Shown piece by piece: positions 1 to 10,800 of a DNA stretch of 64,000 bases. The first letter of the stretch is position 1. Each line of letters begins with the position of its first letter. The notes under the pieces were generated by a model. That model searched no databases, was not told the DNA's origin, and saw only the letters and a list, made by a program, of their open reading frames with translations. The translations under genes were made by a program, and so were the position numbers. Location: contig JADLSH010000231.1 in NCBI GenBank assembly GCA_016169945.1, forward strand, positions 930,001-994,000, in the 5' to 3' direction. The stretch is from Trachythela sp. YZ-2020 (lineage: Eukaryota > Cnidaria > Anthozoa > Malacalcyonacea > Clavulariidae).

Positions 1-739
1 CACTGGCACCACCCGTTTAAATTTAAATATTGGCTGTCTGTTGCTGATTTTACTCGCGAGTAGCCGAACAGATTATCCCACAAGACACAGGGGTTCGAAC
101 TGAACTGGCGTTGTTAATTATGAACGAATTATATTGTACAATCAGACATTCACAATAAAAAAACCTTCACTGGTAGCAATCTACTACAACAATCAAGTCC
201 CGATGTTGGTTGCTATTGATTTGTAGCAATAGATGATGGGTATAGACTTTCAATCAGGTAGCGAACAACAACATATATTATGTATGAGACACGACAGTAA
301 TTAACAGTTATTCTGAGTTTCAGTCGTATACGACGAGAGTGAGTAGAATAACTGTTTTATTATATACACAAGCTCTGGATATGAACGGCGTAAAATTGGC
401 GTAAAATTTATACAGTATATGTCCCATAATTTTTGGCAAAGATTGTCTATAGAGGTGATGGCATTATTCATGCCATCTAGAAGTTCAAGGACTATAATAG
501 ACAGTGCAGCTCTACTGCATCGCGATGGCTGCTTGCAGCTTCTTCCGACCTACAATGCCATATGTCCATTTTACAGCATTGCTGATGAGGTCATGTGTAT
601 GAGTAACTATATATTACTAATATGTAACTATAGTAATATTTTCCTTTTTATCTATATATATGACCATCTAATTCCAATACAATCAATAACAGCGTCTGAA
701 AGGAGGCGACATGACTGTATCACACATATTGTTTTCGCC
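1..739. other. non-coding stretch, no gene seen
   Basis: AT-rich sequence with no domain-bearing reading frame. The open frame at 419-766 on the plus strand has no motif, uneven composition and no recognisable family, so I treat it as chance. This stretch should contain the 3' side of the minus-strand transporter gene that ends at 740. I see no clear polyadenylation signal there. Confidence 0.6.
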
Positions 740-2005
740 TTAGTATTTCAAATTCGGTCGTCTTAAATTGCTATACTCCAGAGCAAACCAGACAGCTCCC
801 AAGATCCAGGATAAAGTCAAAGTTAAACAAAACCATAATAGCGATGTTTTGGAGAAAATAGAAGATAAAATTACACGGCTTACCACAAATCCTGAGTGAA
901 GGGCGGCAAATGATGAACCTTGATAAAAAGCTGCATCCTTTGGGTCTGTGATCTTGGACAAGAGCGAACAACCCAAGGCGAATGAAAAATATGGCATTCC
1001 AAGACAAATGTAGACAATGAGAATATAACCTCCGTACACACCTGACACATTGTCCCAACTAAACCCAAAGTATGTTATTATGGATATGGCGCAGACTTGC
1101 ATTAGCATTGAATAAACTAACAGATGTGTTTCACTGCAATATTTTGCAGCAACATAAAATACAAGGAACAAAACCATGGAAAACATCGAGCTAACAAGGA
1201 AAAGTAATTTCACCTGAAGAAAATGGAGATGAAACTGTTCTTGTGCAAGCAAAGGGACGTAAAATGTAACAGTAGTCGAGTAAAAAAGGCTCAAAAATAC
1301 TAGATAAAATATCAAAGAAACTGTAGAACGAGAGCCAAATTTTGGTGGATTAGTTGAATCTGGCGTAGCCAGAACACCATCATCGTCACCATCATCATCA
1401 TCTGTCACTTTCGTGCTTCCAAACTCCTTGGGAAACCACAGAGAAATTACCAACATTACAAACCATATCAGTGCCAGGACAATTCCTGGAGAATTTCCAG
1501 CATTAATCCTCCAGCCTAGGATATTGATATTAAATGTCAAAAAAATACTGACCGTTGGACCAAAAAGAGATCCCAAGGTAAATATTCCATCCAACATAAT
1601 TAAAACTTGTGCACGATATCTCTCTGGTGTGTATAATATTACTTGTCCATAAAATACTCCAGCAGATCCATCGGCAAGCCCACTTAATAATCTCCCGGCC
1701 AGGGGAAAATACGCCGAGACTGGGATTGAATATATCAAATTGGCAACAACCTTCATGAGAAAACTCAAAATGATGATACATCTAATGTGTCCAAATTTGT
1801 CCGCCAATCTTCCAACGATAGAGCCAGTCAGAAGAGCGCCAACTGGGAAGGCGGACAAAACTATTCCAAGGAATGTCATTGTTTGTCCTAGTGATTTGAT
1901 ATAATACCATGCTGACGGTGCGATGAAGTACTCTTCCGAGCCATCAATGAAAAATCGTATCGCAATTGCCCAGAATATCCAAGGCCTCATGTAAGTAAAC
2001 TGCAT
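740..2005 (-). CDS. MFS transporter, MFSD8-like
   Basis: A 421-residue multi-pass membrane protein of the major facilitator superfamily, probably moving a small solute across an internal or plasma membrane; the substrate cannot be told. The N-terminal half holds the classic motif between helices 2 and 3 (GRLADKFGHIR, residues 65-75), followed by GRLLSGLADG (104-113) and the ERYRAQ stretch after helix 4. An acidic Asp/Gly linker (about 200-212) separates two six-helix halves, the usual MFS layout. The N-terminal half reads most like the MFSD8/CLN7 or SPX-MFS group from memory. The ATG at 2005 gives a full-length MFS protein without introns, which suggests a retrogene or a naturally intronless gene. 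However, a possible splice acceptor (TGCAG) overlaps the start, so an upstream exon is possible. It is the only plausible intact host gene in the window. Confidence 0.72.
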   Translation of the reverse strand: MQFTYMRPWIFWAIAIRFFIDGSEEYFIAPSAWYYIKSLGQTMTFLGIVLSAFPVGALLTGSIVGRLADKFGHIRCIIILSFLMKVVANLIYSIPVSAYFPLAGRLLSGLADGSAGVFYGQVILYTPERYRAQVLIMLDGIFTLGSLFGPTVSIFLTFNINILGWRINAGNSPGIVLALIWFVMLVISLWFPKEFGSTKVTDDDDGDDDGVLATPDSTNPPKFGSRSTVSLIFYLVFLSLFYSTTVTFYVPLLAQEQFHLHFLQVKLLFLVSSMFSMVLFLVFYVAAKYCSETHLLVYSMLMQVCAISIITYFGFSWDNVSGVYGGYILIVYICLGMPYFSFALGCSLLSKITDPKDAAFYQGSSFAALHSGFVVSRVILSSIFSKTSLLWFCLTLTLSWILGAVWFALEYSNLRRPNLKY

Positions 2006-3417
2006 TTTAGGACTGAATTGGTGCTATATAAAGACGGAAAAGAGGGAAAAAGTTAATTATTTGCATGAGAAAAACGTTGAAATATCTCACCGAAGTACTG
2101 CGAAATCTGCAAAAGAAATTACTTTGTCATTTGTACAGATCTTTCAATTTTTAAGCCAATAATAATTTTCGCTTCATACGCACTTTAAACGACAGACTTT
2201 GTTAGACGATTGAATGGCGCAGAAATAAGCTAGGAACTAGAAAAGACGGAGACTGTGCCCTAAATTGCAATAGCTTGTGTTGAGTTAATGTCTATTGACA
2301 CTTGTCTAATGAGTGAAAATGTGCTTGCTTATAGGCGCACTTTAAGGGTACAATTTAAAGCGGGGTAATAGCCGAAAGGGTATACCAAGTAAAATGAAAA
2401 TGTACTAGGAAATGGGAAAAGAAAAGTTGGACATATATGCCCGCAGTAACGGAATGTCAAAAAGTCAGATTTAGCTTTGTCCAGTTTATGCTTTATTCAC
2501 TTTTGCAAAGCCGGGGGAGAACAGTAAAATTGGGAATGTTTGATTGACTGTTTCTGAAACAGTGAAAGTCATCTTAATAGCTATGACTTGTAAAGTATTT
2601 GTTCATAGATAAACCCACGAGAGATTTAATTCTGACAGAGACTGGAGCAAAATTTTCCCTGGGCCCCATAATATCATAATGTTTAAACAACAGATATATT
2701 CTTGATGTGCAAGCTACGTCACGGACGCCATGTTGGATGAACTTGACAAAGCATTTTCCTTGTTTGCAATTCAAATATCATCCAAAATGGCGAAAATCTC
2801 TTTGTCCTTTGATTTTTATTTACGAGTTGTGAAGGATCGCTTTAAACGAACGACTGAACGAGTGAGCGCAGCGAACGAGTGAGTTTAACGATCCTTAACA
2901 ACGAGTAAATAATAAAAATCGTACAAACGAACCAACCAAGGATAAGATCGTTTATTGTATAAGTATAGAGATAAATATTTGACACTGACAGACTCGCAAC
3001 AGCGTTATAGCGAACAACACGCAAGCGAAGTATATCATGCCTCGAAACAGCATTCTAACTGTTTATTTTTTCATTTTCTTGCTATAACTCTAAACAAAGA
3101 GATTCTTCTTTAATATTTTTAGCTTTGTGTGTTTTTTTTTGTGATAATATATAGCCCATTAACGTAAGCACTTCGGCAACTTCGCTAAAACAGTCGCAAT
3201 TGGAATTCTAGCTAGAATTCCAAACAAAGAGGTTATTTTAAGTATTTTTAATGTCGTGTGTTTTCTTAGTCTCCCTTGCAGCCGGTAGTTTTTTTTGCTT
3301 TCAACTACGGGCTGCTTACCATAGATACAGGAGACATAGGTTGCTGACTCGGCTCTGGAGCAACGGCCAAAACTGAAAATCCAATTTGGCGGCTCAACCG
3401 GACAAGAGTGTATAGAA
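2006..3417. other. intergenic, with one foldback
   Basis: No supported gene. It holds a short foldback (2811-2920) and CpG-containing sequence around 2700-2880. Short ORFs here have no recognisable content. Confidence 0.5.
2811..2920. repeat. foldback repeat of about 110 bp
   Basis: The left arm (about 2811-2850) and right arm (about 2882-2920) are inverted copies with small indels. Both contain TTACGAGTTG/CAACGAGTAA and GGATCG/CGATCC cores. The loop contains the direct repeat AACGA(G)TGAG. It could be a small MITE or the hairpin end of a larger element. Confidence 0.65.
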
Positions 3418-3422
3418 ACTAT

Positions 3423-3624
3423 TGTAGTATTCCAACCCATTTGACGCTCGATTGACTTGTATTTAAAAGGATTTAAACACTCTCATTTTATTAAACATAA
3501 ACTACTAAAATACAGCCATGTTGGAATCCTCCTCTCCCATACTACCTTGCGATCCTTTACATTACACTTCCACTTTATTACTTAAACTTCCTTTCATAAC
3601 GTATCTATATCTATAAACACTACA
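3423..3624 (-). repeat. 3' LTR of the gypsy element
   Basis: A 202-bp direct repeat of 7626-7827. The two visible differences are in CACTCTCATTTT versus CACTCACATTTT and ACTTCCACTTT versus ACTTGCACTTT. The ends are canonical TG...CA. Confidence 0.95.
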
Positions 3625-3640
3625 TCCCTTCCTTTCTCGA
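3625..3640 (-). other. polypurine tract (inferred)
   Basis: Immediately upstream of the 3' LTR on the minus strand lies a 16-base stretch, TCGAGAAAGGAAGGGA, purine-only except for its first two bases. This is the expected position and composition of a plus-strand primer. Confidence 0.8.
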
Positions 3641-3750
3641 CTAAAGACTATAAATGTTCAATAAACGTTCAACTTCTAAACTTTAACATAAACCAATATC
3701 AATGTTAGATCTGTTTAACAGTTATTCTGTTCCAAAACTTATGTACAAAG

Positions 3751-5016
3751 TTATTTCGCCTTCTCCATGACACAATCGTTAAACCTATCAGGTAACCTAG
3801 TAACACGTTTTGGTCTGACATGTTCTATGACAGTGTCCAAAGGTTTTTCACCTAAATCCTCACGTACTTGCTCACTATCACTTGGCAAATCCACAGTTAA
3901 TGGCGAATCCAACTCCTCTGGTGGATTAAACGGTTTCACAAATGAACTGTCCCTCCGGTATACTTCTCCACCCTTTGATTTAAGCATAACTTCATGTCCC
4001 TCTTTCGTCACTACTGTATACGGTTCTTTCTCGTAATTAGGAGCCAACTTTCCGGTTGTTTTGGTATTCTTTAACAAAACTTGATCACCAGGCACTACTG
4101 GATTAGTAGAGGCTCTGTTCTTTTCATCACTGTAAGCTTTCTGATTGAGTTTCTGGCTCCAATCTCTCTCTTTTGTTGCTTGATTTAGTATGCTGTCTTG
4201 ACGTCTCAGCTCCGGAAGTTTCGTCTTCAATTCTCTTCCAAACATCAGATACGCTGGTGTAGCTCCAGTATTAACTTGCGGCGTGCTGCGATATGCTAAG
4301 AGGAATGTTGGTAATTCTTCTTGCCACCTCTTTCCTTCTACTTCTGCTACTTTTAGGGCTTTCAGGAGTGTTCGATTTTGTCGCTCCACTTCTCCATTCG
4401 CTTGAGGCCATAGCGCTGGGGATGTTCTATGTTCTATTCCATTTTCCAGAAGGTATTTTCGAAACTCTTCAGACACAAACTGAGGACCATTGTCCGACTT
4501 TAGTGAATGTGGAAAACCAAATCTTGCAAAGATTTGAGACAGAGCATTTATCACCTTTTGAGTTGTTGTTGAGCGCATAACGACTACTTCGTAAAACCTA
4601 CTATAGTAATCCACCACAACTAACAAACTTTCTCCCGTAGGCATTGGACCCATCAGGTCTATTGCAATGTCCTGCCAAGGCTCCATAGGCGGTTCAGTTC
4701 TCATCATAGGTTCTGGAGGACTGAATTGTCCTACAACTTGGCATCCACGACACGACTTGCACATTTTTTCAGCATCAGCATCCAATTTCGGCCACCATAC
4801 CTTTGTTCTCAAGCGACTTTTCGTTTTTACGATGCCCTGATGTCCTTCATGGGCGGATTTTAAGACTGATTTCCGTAGGCTCTGAGGTATTACGATTCTG
4901 TCTCCGCGAAGCACAAGCTTTCCAATCACACACAATTCATTCTTTACACAAAGATAACTTGGCATCTTACATTGTGACCAATCTCCCGTTTGGACATAAT
5001 TACGTACACTGGACAA
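3751..5016 (-). CDS. gypsy integrase (open reading frame)
   Basis: This frame encodes the integrase end of Pol, about 420 residues. The zinc-binding HHCC region (HEGH... then CKSCRGC) comes first, followed by the DDE core: DIAIDLMGPM (first Asp), SDNGPQF (second Asp) and NGEVERQNR (Glu). A basic C-terminal tail follows. The catalytic triad is intact by eye. The frame begins without an ATG because it is the downstream part of Pol; it overlaps the RT frame by 17 bp in a different register. An imperfect 26-bp tandem duplication (about 5019-5071) lies at that junction. 26 is not a multiple of three, so the duplication alters the frame, although removing it does not by itself restore continuity. 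Confidence 0.93.
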   Translation of the reverse strand: MSSVRNYVQTGDWSQCKMPSYLCVKNELCVIGKLVLRGDRIVIPQSLRKSVLKSAHEGHQGIVKTKSRLRTKVWWPKLDADAEKMCKSCRGCQVVGQFSPPEPMMRTEPPMEPWQDIAIDLMGPMPTGESLLVVVDYYSRFYEVVVMRSTTTQKVINALSQIFARFGFPHSLKSDNGPQFVSEEFRKYLLENGIEHRTSPALWPQANGEVERQNRTLLKALKVAEVEGKRWQEELPTFLLAYRSTPQVNTGATPAYLMFGRELKTKLPELRRQDSILNQATKERDWSQKLNQKAYSDEKNRASTNPVVPGDQVLLKNTKTTGKLAPNYEKEPYTVVTKEGHEVMLKSKGGEVYRRDSSFVKPFNPPEELDSPLTVDLPSDSEQVREDLGEKPLDTVIEHVRPKRVTRLPDRFNDCVMEKAK

Positions 5017-7030
5017 TTCCGGGTCTTTCTCCGACTCTCTTTTTCCGGGTCTTTCTCCGACTCTCGATTTCTCTAGGTGTCAACGCTACTGGTGTACTTT
5101 CTTGTACCACCAACCTGATCATCTCCTCAGTTTCTCTGCTAAGGTCCTTAGGTTTTGGTTGGTTCAACCTCGACAAAGCATCGGCAATGTTAGAGTTACC
5201 TGGACGGTAGACTACATTGTAATTGTGGCACTGTAATCGGAGGACCCAACGCTCAATCCTCGCTGATGGCTTCGATGACTTTCCAAAAATACACTGCAAC
5301 GATTTGTGGTCTGTTTCCAATTCAAACTCCCGCCCATAAACATAAAGGTTGAATCTCTCACATGCCCAAACAAGAGCCAGCGCCTCCTTCTCCGTCTCAT
5401 GTGCATAACGTCTCTCCACCTCCGTCAGATTCCTCGAAGCGTAAGAAACTGCTCTCCATTCTTCGCCATGAAGTTGTAGCAAAACTGCGCCCAATCCTTC
5501 GGGACCTGCATCAGCTACAATTCTGGTTTTGCACTCATTCCGAAAATAAGCAAGAGCTTTACTTGCTGACATGAGCTGCTTAAGCTTCTCAAATGCTCTC
5601 TGTTGTTCAATTCCCCAAACAAAAGAGTGTCCCTTTCTCAACAGCTTACGTAATGGTTCAGCTTCCTGGGAAAAATTCGGTATGAACTTGGCCGAATACT
5701 GTACGAGCTGAACAAACGACCGAACTTCCGAAATATTCATTGGTGCTCTAGCATTCACGACTGCTGCAATCTTTTTCTCACTCGGGGTGACCCCCTTGTT
5801 GCTTAATTCGTGTCCGAAAAAAGTCAGCTTAGGAAGCCTGAACTGGCACTTATCACCATTTAAGGTCATGCCGCTATCTCTCACATGTTTGAGGACCTCG
5901 TGTAGATTTCTATCATGCTCTTGAAGATCACATCCATAGACAATCAAGTCGTCAGCGATATTAGCTACTCCATTACATCCACGTATGACATCCGATATAA
6001 TCTTCTGGTACTTCTCAGGGGCAGATGTTATTCCAAACATCAGTCTCTTGTATCGGTATAACCCCCGATGGGTTACAAAGGTCGTAATATCACGAGATTG
6101 TTCCTCTAGCTCAATCTGGTGAAATCCCCATTTCAAGTCGAGTTTGCTGAAAACCGTTGCACCGTTGAGGTCATACAAAACTTCCTCAATTGTAGGAATG
6201 GGGTGCCTTTCCCGCACTATCGCTTCATTTGCCTTACGCATATCAATACATACCCGCACATCGCCATCTGACTTTGGCACCACCACCAAGGGTGAGACCC
6301 ACTCTGTCGGACTGTTCGGTACTTCTTCAATGACGCCTTTCTCCAGCAAATCATCCAATTTTGCATCCACTTTATCTCGCAAACCAAATGGAAGTCTTCG
6401 AACCCCTTGCGCCACTGGTTTTACATCCTTATTGATGTGCAGCTTTAACTGATAATCCTTCAGCTTTCCAACTCCAACAAAAATATCCGTATACTCTTTG
6501 CGAATATCTGTATCACTGCCTTCTGTTGCAATTGAACACACTTGGGCTCCATAAAAAGGACCGACATGCAACACTTTTAGCTTCTCCGCAGTACTCTTCC
6601 CAAGTAAAGGTTTCCCGACACCTTTTATCACCGTGAATTCATCCATGCATTTCTCGCCACTGGCCTTGCATGCAATCTCGGACACAAATGTCCCAGCAAC
6701 TTCAATGGGCTCCTTCTGACCATGGGCAAACAGCTTCTTATCCGACTTTGTTGACTGGCAATCAATGTTATTCATTTTCAGATTACTCCAGGTTTCATAA
6801 TCAATCAAATTACACGATGCCCGAGAGTCAATAAGTACACCGTCCACTTGAACTCCACCGATCATAAGAGTATTCTCCCCGACCCCCGTTTGGTCTTTTC
6901 CTACGACAAATGCATAGTCCTCCCTTGGTTTCTCCTTTTCGTCCACTTGATACACTTTCTTATTTCTTCCTTGTGGGTTTTTAGTATCCCTTCTCCTGCA
7001 GCATGCAGAAAAATGCCAGTAATTCCACAT
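5000..7030 (-). CDS. gypsy protease, reverse transcriptase and RNase H
   Basis: A 676-codon open frame with the order protease, RT, RNase H. The protease site reads DSRASCNLID near residue 67; the family norm is DSG/DTG, so the Gly is replaced by Arg and the protease is probably inactive. RT follows, with VCIDMRKAN, FSKLDLKWGFHQ and the catalytic box NIADDLIVYG. RNase H then shows RIVADAGPEGLGAVL, ETEKEALALVW and ETDHKSL. The open RT-RNase H frame fits with the nearly identical LTRs. The N-terminus reads straight out of the second zinc knuckle of gag in a shifted register. Confidence 0.93.
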   Translation of the reverse strand: MWNYWHFSACCRRRDTKNPQGRNKKVYQVDEKEKPREDYAFVVGKDQTGVGENTLMIGGVQVDGVLIDSRASCNLIDYETWSNLKMNNIDCQSTKSDKKLFAHGQKEPIEVAGTFVSEIACKASGEKCMDEFTVIKGVGKPLLGKSTAEKLKVLHVGPFYGAQVCSIATEGSDTDIRKEYTDIFVGVGKLKDYQLKLHINKDVKPVAQGVRRLPFGLRDKVDAKLDDLLEKGVIEEVPNSPTEWVSPLVVVPKSDGDVRVCIDMRKANEAIVRERHPIPTIEEVLYDLNGATVFSKLDLKWGFHQIELEEQSRDITTFVTHRGLYRYKRLMFGITSAPEKYQKIISDVIRGCNGVANIADDLIVYGCDLQEHDRNLHEVLKHVRDSGMTLNGDKCQFRLPKLTFFGHELSNKGVTPSEKKIAAVVNARAPMNISEVRSFVQLVQYSAKFIPNFSQEAEPLRKLLRKGHSFVWGIEQQRAFEKLKQLMSASKALAYFRNECKTRIVADAGPEGLGAVLLQLHGEEWRAVSYASRNLTEVERRYAHETEKEALALVWACERFNLYVYGREFELETDHKSLQCIFGKSSKPSARIERWVLRLQCHNYNVVYRPGNSNIADALSRLNQPKPKDLSRETEEMIRLVVQESTPVALTPREIESRRKTRKKRVGERPGIVQCT

Positions 7031-7173
7031 TCATTACACTTCTGATCTCTTGCAGGACATGTACTATCCCTAGCAAAATGACCAGTGCGGTTACAATTGA
7101 GGCATCTTTGATCAGTCCCAGTTCCCCTACCATGTCGACCACTTGCCCTTCTTGTTAAAGCGATCAACTGCAT
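6901..7173 (-). pseudogene. gypsy nucleocapsid (zinc knuckles), frame-broken
   Basis: It contains one clean CCHC knuckle (CLNCNRTGHFARDSTC) and the beginning of a second (CNECG). The rest of the second knuckle continues in the frame of the protease-RT ORF, so a frameshift falls inside it near 7020. Another frame change at about 7150 separates it from the capsid-like region. The family binds the RNA genome inside particles. Confidence 0.85.
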
Positions 7174-7579
7174 TTACATGACCATCCCCTGGTTCAAGTT
7201 GTGAACCAGACTGTTCCAAAGACTTCATCTGAATTTCAACTGCCTCATAAACTCTTGCAATATCCTGCAAATCCTTCAAACTTGCATTAGCTCTCTCCAA
7301 GAACTTTCGAAGAAGTTTAGCAGTTCCACATTTTTCAATAAGCTGATCTCTTATTGCCTCGTCAACATTTGCGAAATCACATGTAATAGCTTTTTGTCTC
7401 AACCGACAAACAAATTGATCCACCGTCTCTCCTGTACCTTGACTCATTTGTCTAAACAAATGTCTTTCGAAAGGCACATTAACTTTTGGTACAAAATAAT
7501 TATCTAGCACATCAAAACTTCCCTTCAAGCTCTTCTCCTCGTCTTCAGGTATCAAAGTGTAATACAAATACCAAATCAC
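7127..7579 (-). pseudogene. gypsy gag capsid-like region, N-terminally truncated
   Basis: A 150-residue frame of the retrotransposon gag type. It has a conserved-looking stretch (residues about 33-110) with ERHLFRQMSQ, VDQFVCRLRQ and a DQLIEKCGT segment followed by a helical region. Gag proteins of this group normally start well upstream. Here only about 45 bp lie between the frame and the 5' LTR, so the N-terminal part and leader are deleted. Confidence 0.8.
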
Positions 7580-7605
7580 AAAATGTTGCTCACCAACAGA
7601 GAAAA

Positions 7606-7625
7606 ATCACCATCCTCGTCGCCAA
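7606..7625 (-). other. primer-binding site region (inferred)
   Basis: Directly inside the 5' LTR the minus strand reads TTGGCGACGAGGATGG, the expected place for a tRNA primer match starting with TGG. I cannot assign the tRNA without a search. Confidence 0.6.
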
Positions 7626-7827
7626 TGTAGTATTCCAACCCATTTGACGCTCGATTGACTTGTATTTAAAAGGATTTAAACACTCACATTTTATTAAACA
7701 TAAACTACTAAAATACAGCCATGTTGGAATCCTCCTCTCCCATACTACCTTGCGATCCTTTACATTACACTTGCACTTTATTACTTAAACTTCCTTTCAT
7801 AACGTATCTATATCTATAAACACTACA
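7626..7827 (-). repeat. 5' LTR of the gypsy element
   Basis: A 202-bp copy of 3423-3624, about 99% identical by eye, with TGTAGT...ACTACA ends. The promoter and polyadenylation signals of the element should lie here. Confidence 0.95.
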
Positions 7828-7832
7828 ACAAT

Positions 7833-10800
7833 CAACTATGTTATTATTTGTGACTTTCAAAGGTAAATATGTATACTTCCTCGTTAGAAGCAGCTAATTA
7901 GACAGAAAAAAGTACTCTGGAATCATGTGTAGGGTATAAAATCGGAAAATTTAACGAGGGAAATATACGAGCGCTACGCGTTCGTCCTTTATCAAGTAAG
8001 TTTTCCACATCGTCCTACAATCTAAAATAAATGGGTTTTGTATTATTACATTATTTATTAGACTGCAAATTTTCTCATGTACAGTATATAACAACGTGTG
8101 CTAGATTGAATAAACTACATCAAAGCGAATAAAGTCATTTGATTTTTGGTGTATTAATGGCAGAGTGGGACTAAGGCTAGGGTGTTCTCACAATATTATA
8201 TAAAAGTTGGTCATTTTAAGTGCCATTTATTTTATTTTTCCTAGCACCCTTCAGAGAGCCAAGGCTGTGAAGCGAATCGTTATTATGCCACTGTGTTTTC
8301 ATTTGTGTGTATAATATATAATAATAAAATTGTGAATTTAAGTTTTCCAATCCAAGTCCAAAGGGAAGTGCATGATATATTTGCCGATTAACCGATGTGG
8401 CCAGTGGGTTACTGTTTTGTAAGTAAATCAACCTGCATGGGTTGATCTCTCCATCACCATTTCACAGTTTAGTCCATATAACTTTATAATCTTGAAATCC
8501 TGGGTCCTCTGCAGAAGCACTCGTGTGAAAGTCATAACCGTCTATATACGACCATGTAAATCAAGCAAAATATATCTTTCCATCCTTTCGGAAATGTTAC
8601 TCCAAGAAAGTTCCACATTAAAAAGACCATCCAAGAGGTCAAAGCCGACGAAACCTTCAGTTTTCGAGAACAAATCACTCGAACCGACCAAGTGACCATT
8701 TCACAAAATATTTAGCGAGATAACTTACTATTAATTCAACAAAAAACTGTCCAAATTGCATCCAAAATCTTCGTATAAACGAGTTCTTCCAAATATAACA
8801 CGATCGAACAGGATTCGAAGCGGTGGAACGACGTAAAATGCTAAAATTGTATAGGTTTTTTGCCCGATTGAGCCGCCATCTTGGATTACTGATGCTGCCG
8901 AGCGTCTGCAATATAGGATTATATTACGGTCAGCAATCTAGGCTCTGGGTACGAGATTGCAATCTAGGTCGGTCCAGCCTCGTACCCAGGCGCTTTAATG
9001 TGCTAAGCGGTTGCGTGACGCACGCGTGGAAACTTGTAGTGCGTAGCCACAAAGGGACGGGTTAGCAGAAAACGTGTCGAAAAGTGAGATTTCAAAACTT
9101 TTGTTGAACTTTGGGGATTTTTAGCGCGTTTAGCTTCCTTTTATTGACGAAGCATGGATGAGATCGATTAATCTCTTCAAAATATTACTTTTAAAAGGTA
9201 AATTTGTATGAATTTTTTCATTATGTATTCGAATATGATTATCCATTAATAGTGGAATATAGTCATGCATGTATTACTGTAAAATTATTAAAAGAGTACA
9301 ATGTTGTCTCTTCACAGATTCGATATCTTATGGACACCAAAAGCAGAGGTAACTAGGTAAATAGTGTAATATATTAGTGATATGTCTTGAAGACCAATAT
9401 ATCGTAGATATTAAAATGTAGTGAATAGCAAGGGACAAGTGCACTTTAGCTGCATGAAGAGCATACCTGTGAGATATGTTGAAGTTTATATAATAATATA
9501 TTGGGCTGATTTGCCATTTCATTTAGTATCGACAGATACTGTTTTGTCTAATATATGTCATTGATATCACAGACATTGAGTGATTTTACTGTTTTTGTTC
9601 TTGCATCACATACCAAAGGAGGAAATCCAATCATCAGAGCATAAATCACCACTTTCCCACAAAAGTCATCAATGGTTGCATGGGGTCATTAACTAGTGCA
9701 TAATTTTGACATATTTCCAGATAATCCAAGCAAGAAGGATGAAATTGTGTGAAGAAATTCCGCATGTTGTGTTTGCTTAAAATGACTCATTTGTCAAACA
9801 GTCTGATTTAAAATGAATTTACTTGATAATTACTGATGCAGGCAAAAATCTTTTAACACTATGTGTGACAGTTAGTTTTCCTGAATGTATTAAGAATGAA
9901 GCTTAATAATTATTAAGCTATTTGTCCTATCTGACAGAAGAATTAAATAATGAATAGTATACACACACAAAAATGTGTTGTTTATTGATTTTAAAATTAA
10001 AAATGTGTATTTTTTACATACTCTGATTCTATTTTATCAAGACAAATTTGGCAGAAAAATGTTACTGCTAAGTATGACCAATGGTCAACACTTTGTAGAT
10101 GCAAATTTCACCATGCATACTTGTTCTGTATAATATATTACACTCTGTCTACATCAGACAATTTTACTCATTGAGAGAGGAGTACTGGGCATCAATATGG
10201 TTTCCCTAATTCAGCTTCATGTGAGTGGTGAAGGAGATGGTTGCAATGCCCTTTGAGTGTTTTGTATAATTATGTAAGATACTGCTAAACTAAGTAACTA
10301 ATAGAGTTGTAAACAAGGTTTTTTCAACCATGATAACTTGATATCATCATCATTCATCAAGTATATTTGCAATAAATTTAAGCCAAACGAGACTGAAAAA
10401 CAGAACATTACTGCAATAGAAGCTAGCTAGAAGGGTCAAAATATGCAAGTGGACCATATTTGCACCTACAATATTTTACAAAATGTCTGTCACTGCTTAA
10501 GAAGTATGCTAAAAACCTTTCTGGTTTTCATGCTAAATATTAATACGCAAATATAAACTTTTATAGTTGTACATGTAGAGTACATTGTATACAAATATAC
10601 CTCATTATTCCCTTGATAGGTTATAAAGTATTATCGATCTGTCCAATTTAATAACAATATGCAGATGAATACGGCATTAAAATTTAATATATAAACGTGT
10701 GGCTAGTCACTGAGATTTTTCAATGATTTGCAAAAATCCTTCAATATTAAAATCAGTGACACACTGATACAATACAGTGTCTTTATTTTACTCCTTTCCA

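Larger units (their letters stand above)
3423..7827 (-). mobile_element. Ty3/gypsy LTR retrotransposon, nearly identical LTRs, damaged coding region
   Basis: A 4.4-kb element read on the minus strand: 5' LTR (7626-7827), primer-binding region, gag remnant, protease-RT-RNase H, integrase, polypurine tract, 3' LTR (3423-3624). Each LTR is 202 bp with TGTAGT...ACTACA ends, and I see only two differences between them. The flanking five bases are actat (3418-3422) and acaat (7828-7832), a 4/5 match to a target duplication. The domain order RT-RNase H-integrase marks the Ty3/gypsy group. gag lacks its N-terminal part, with only about 45 bp between the LTR and the first gag ORF. At least three frame breaks interrupt gag-pol, so this copy is probably non-autonomous. 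Confidence 0.95.

Noticed and set aside
419..766. 115-codon plus-strand frame
   Set aside because: No domain, no family resemblance, overlaps the 3' end of the transporter gene; likely chance.
3751..7579. Endogenous retrovirus with envelope
   Set aside because: Pol order is gypsy-type and no env-like frame lies between the integrase and the 3' LTR.
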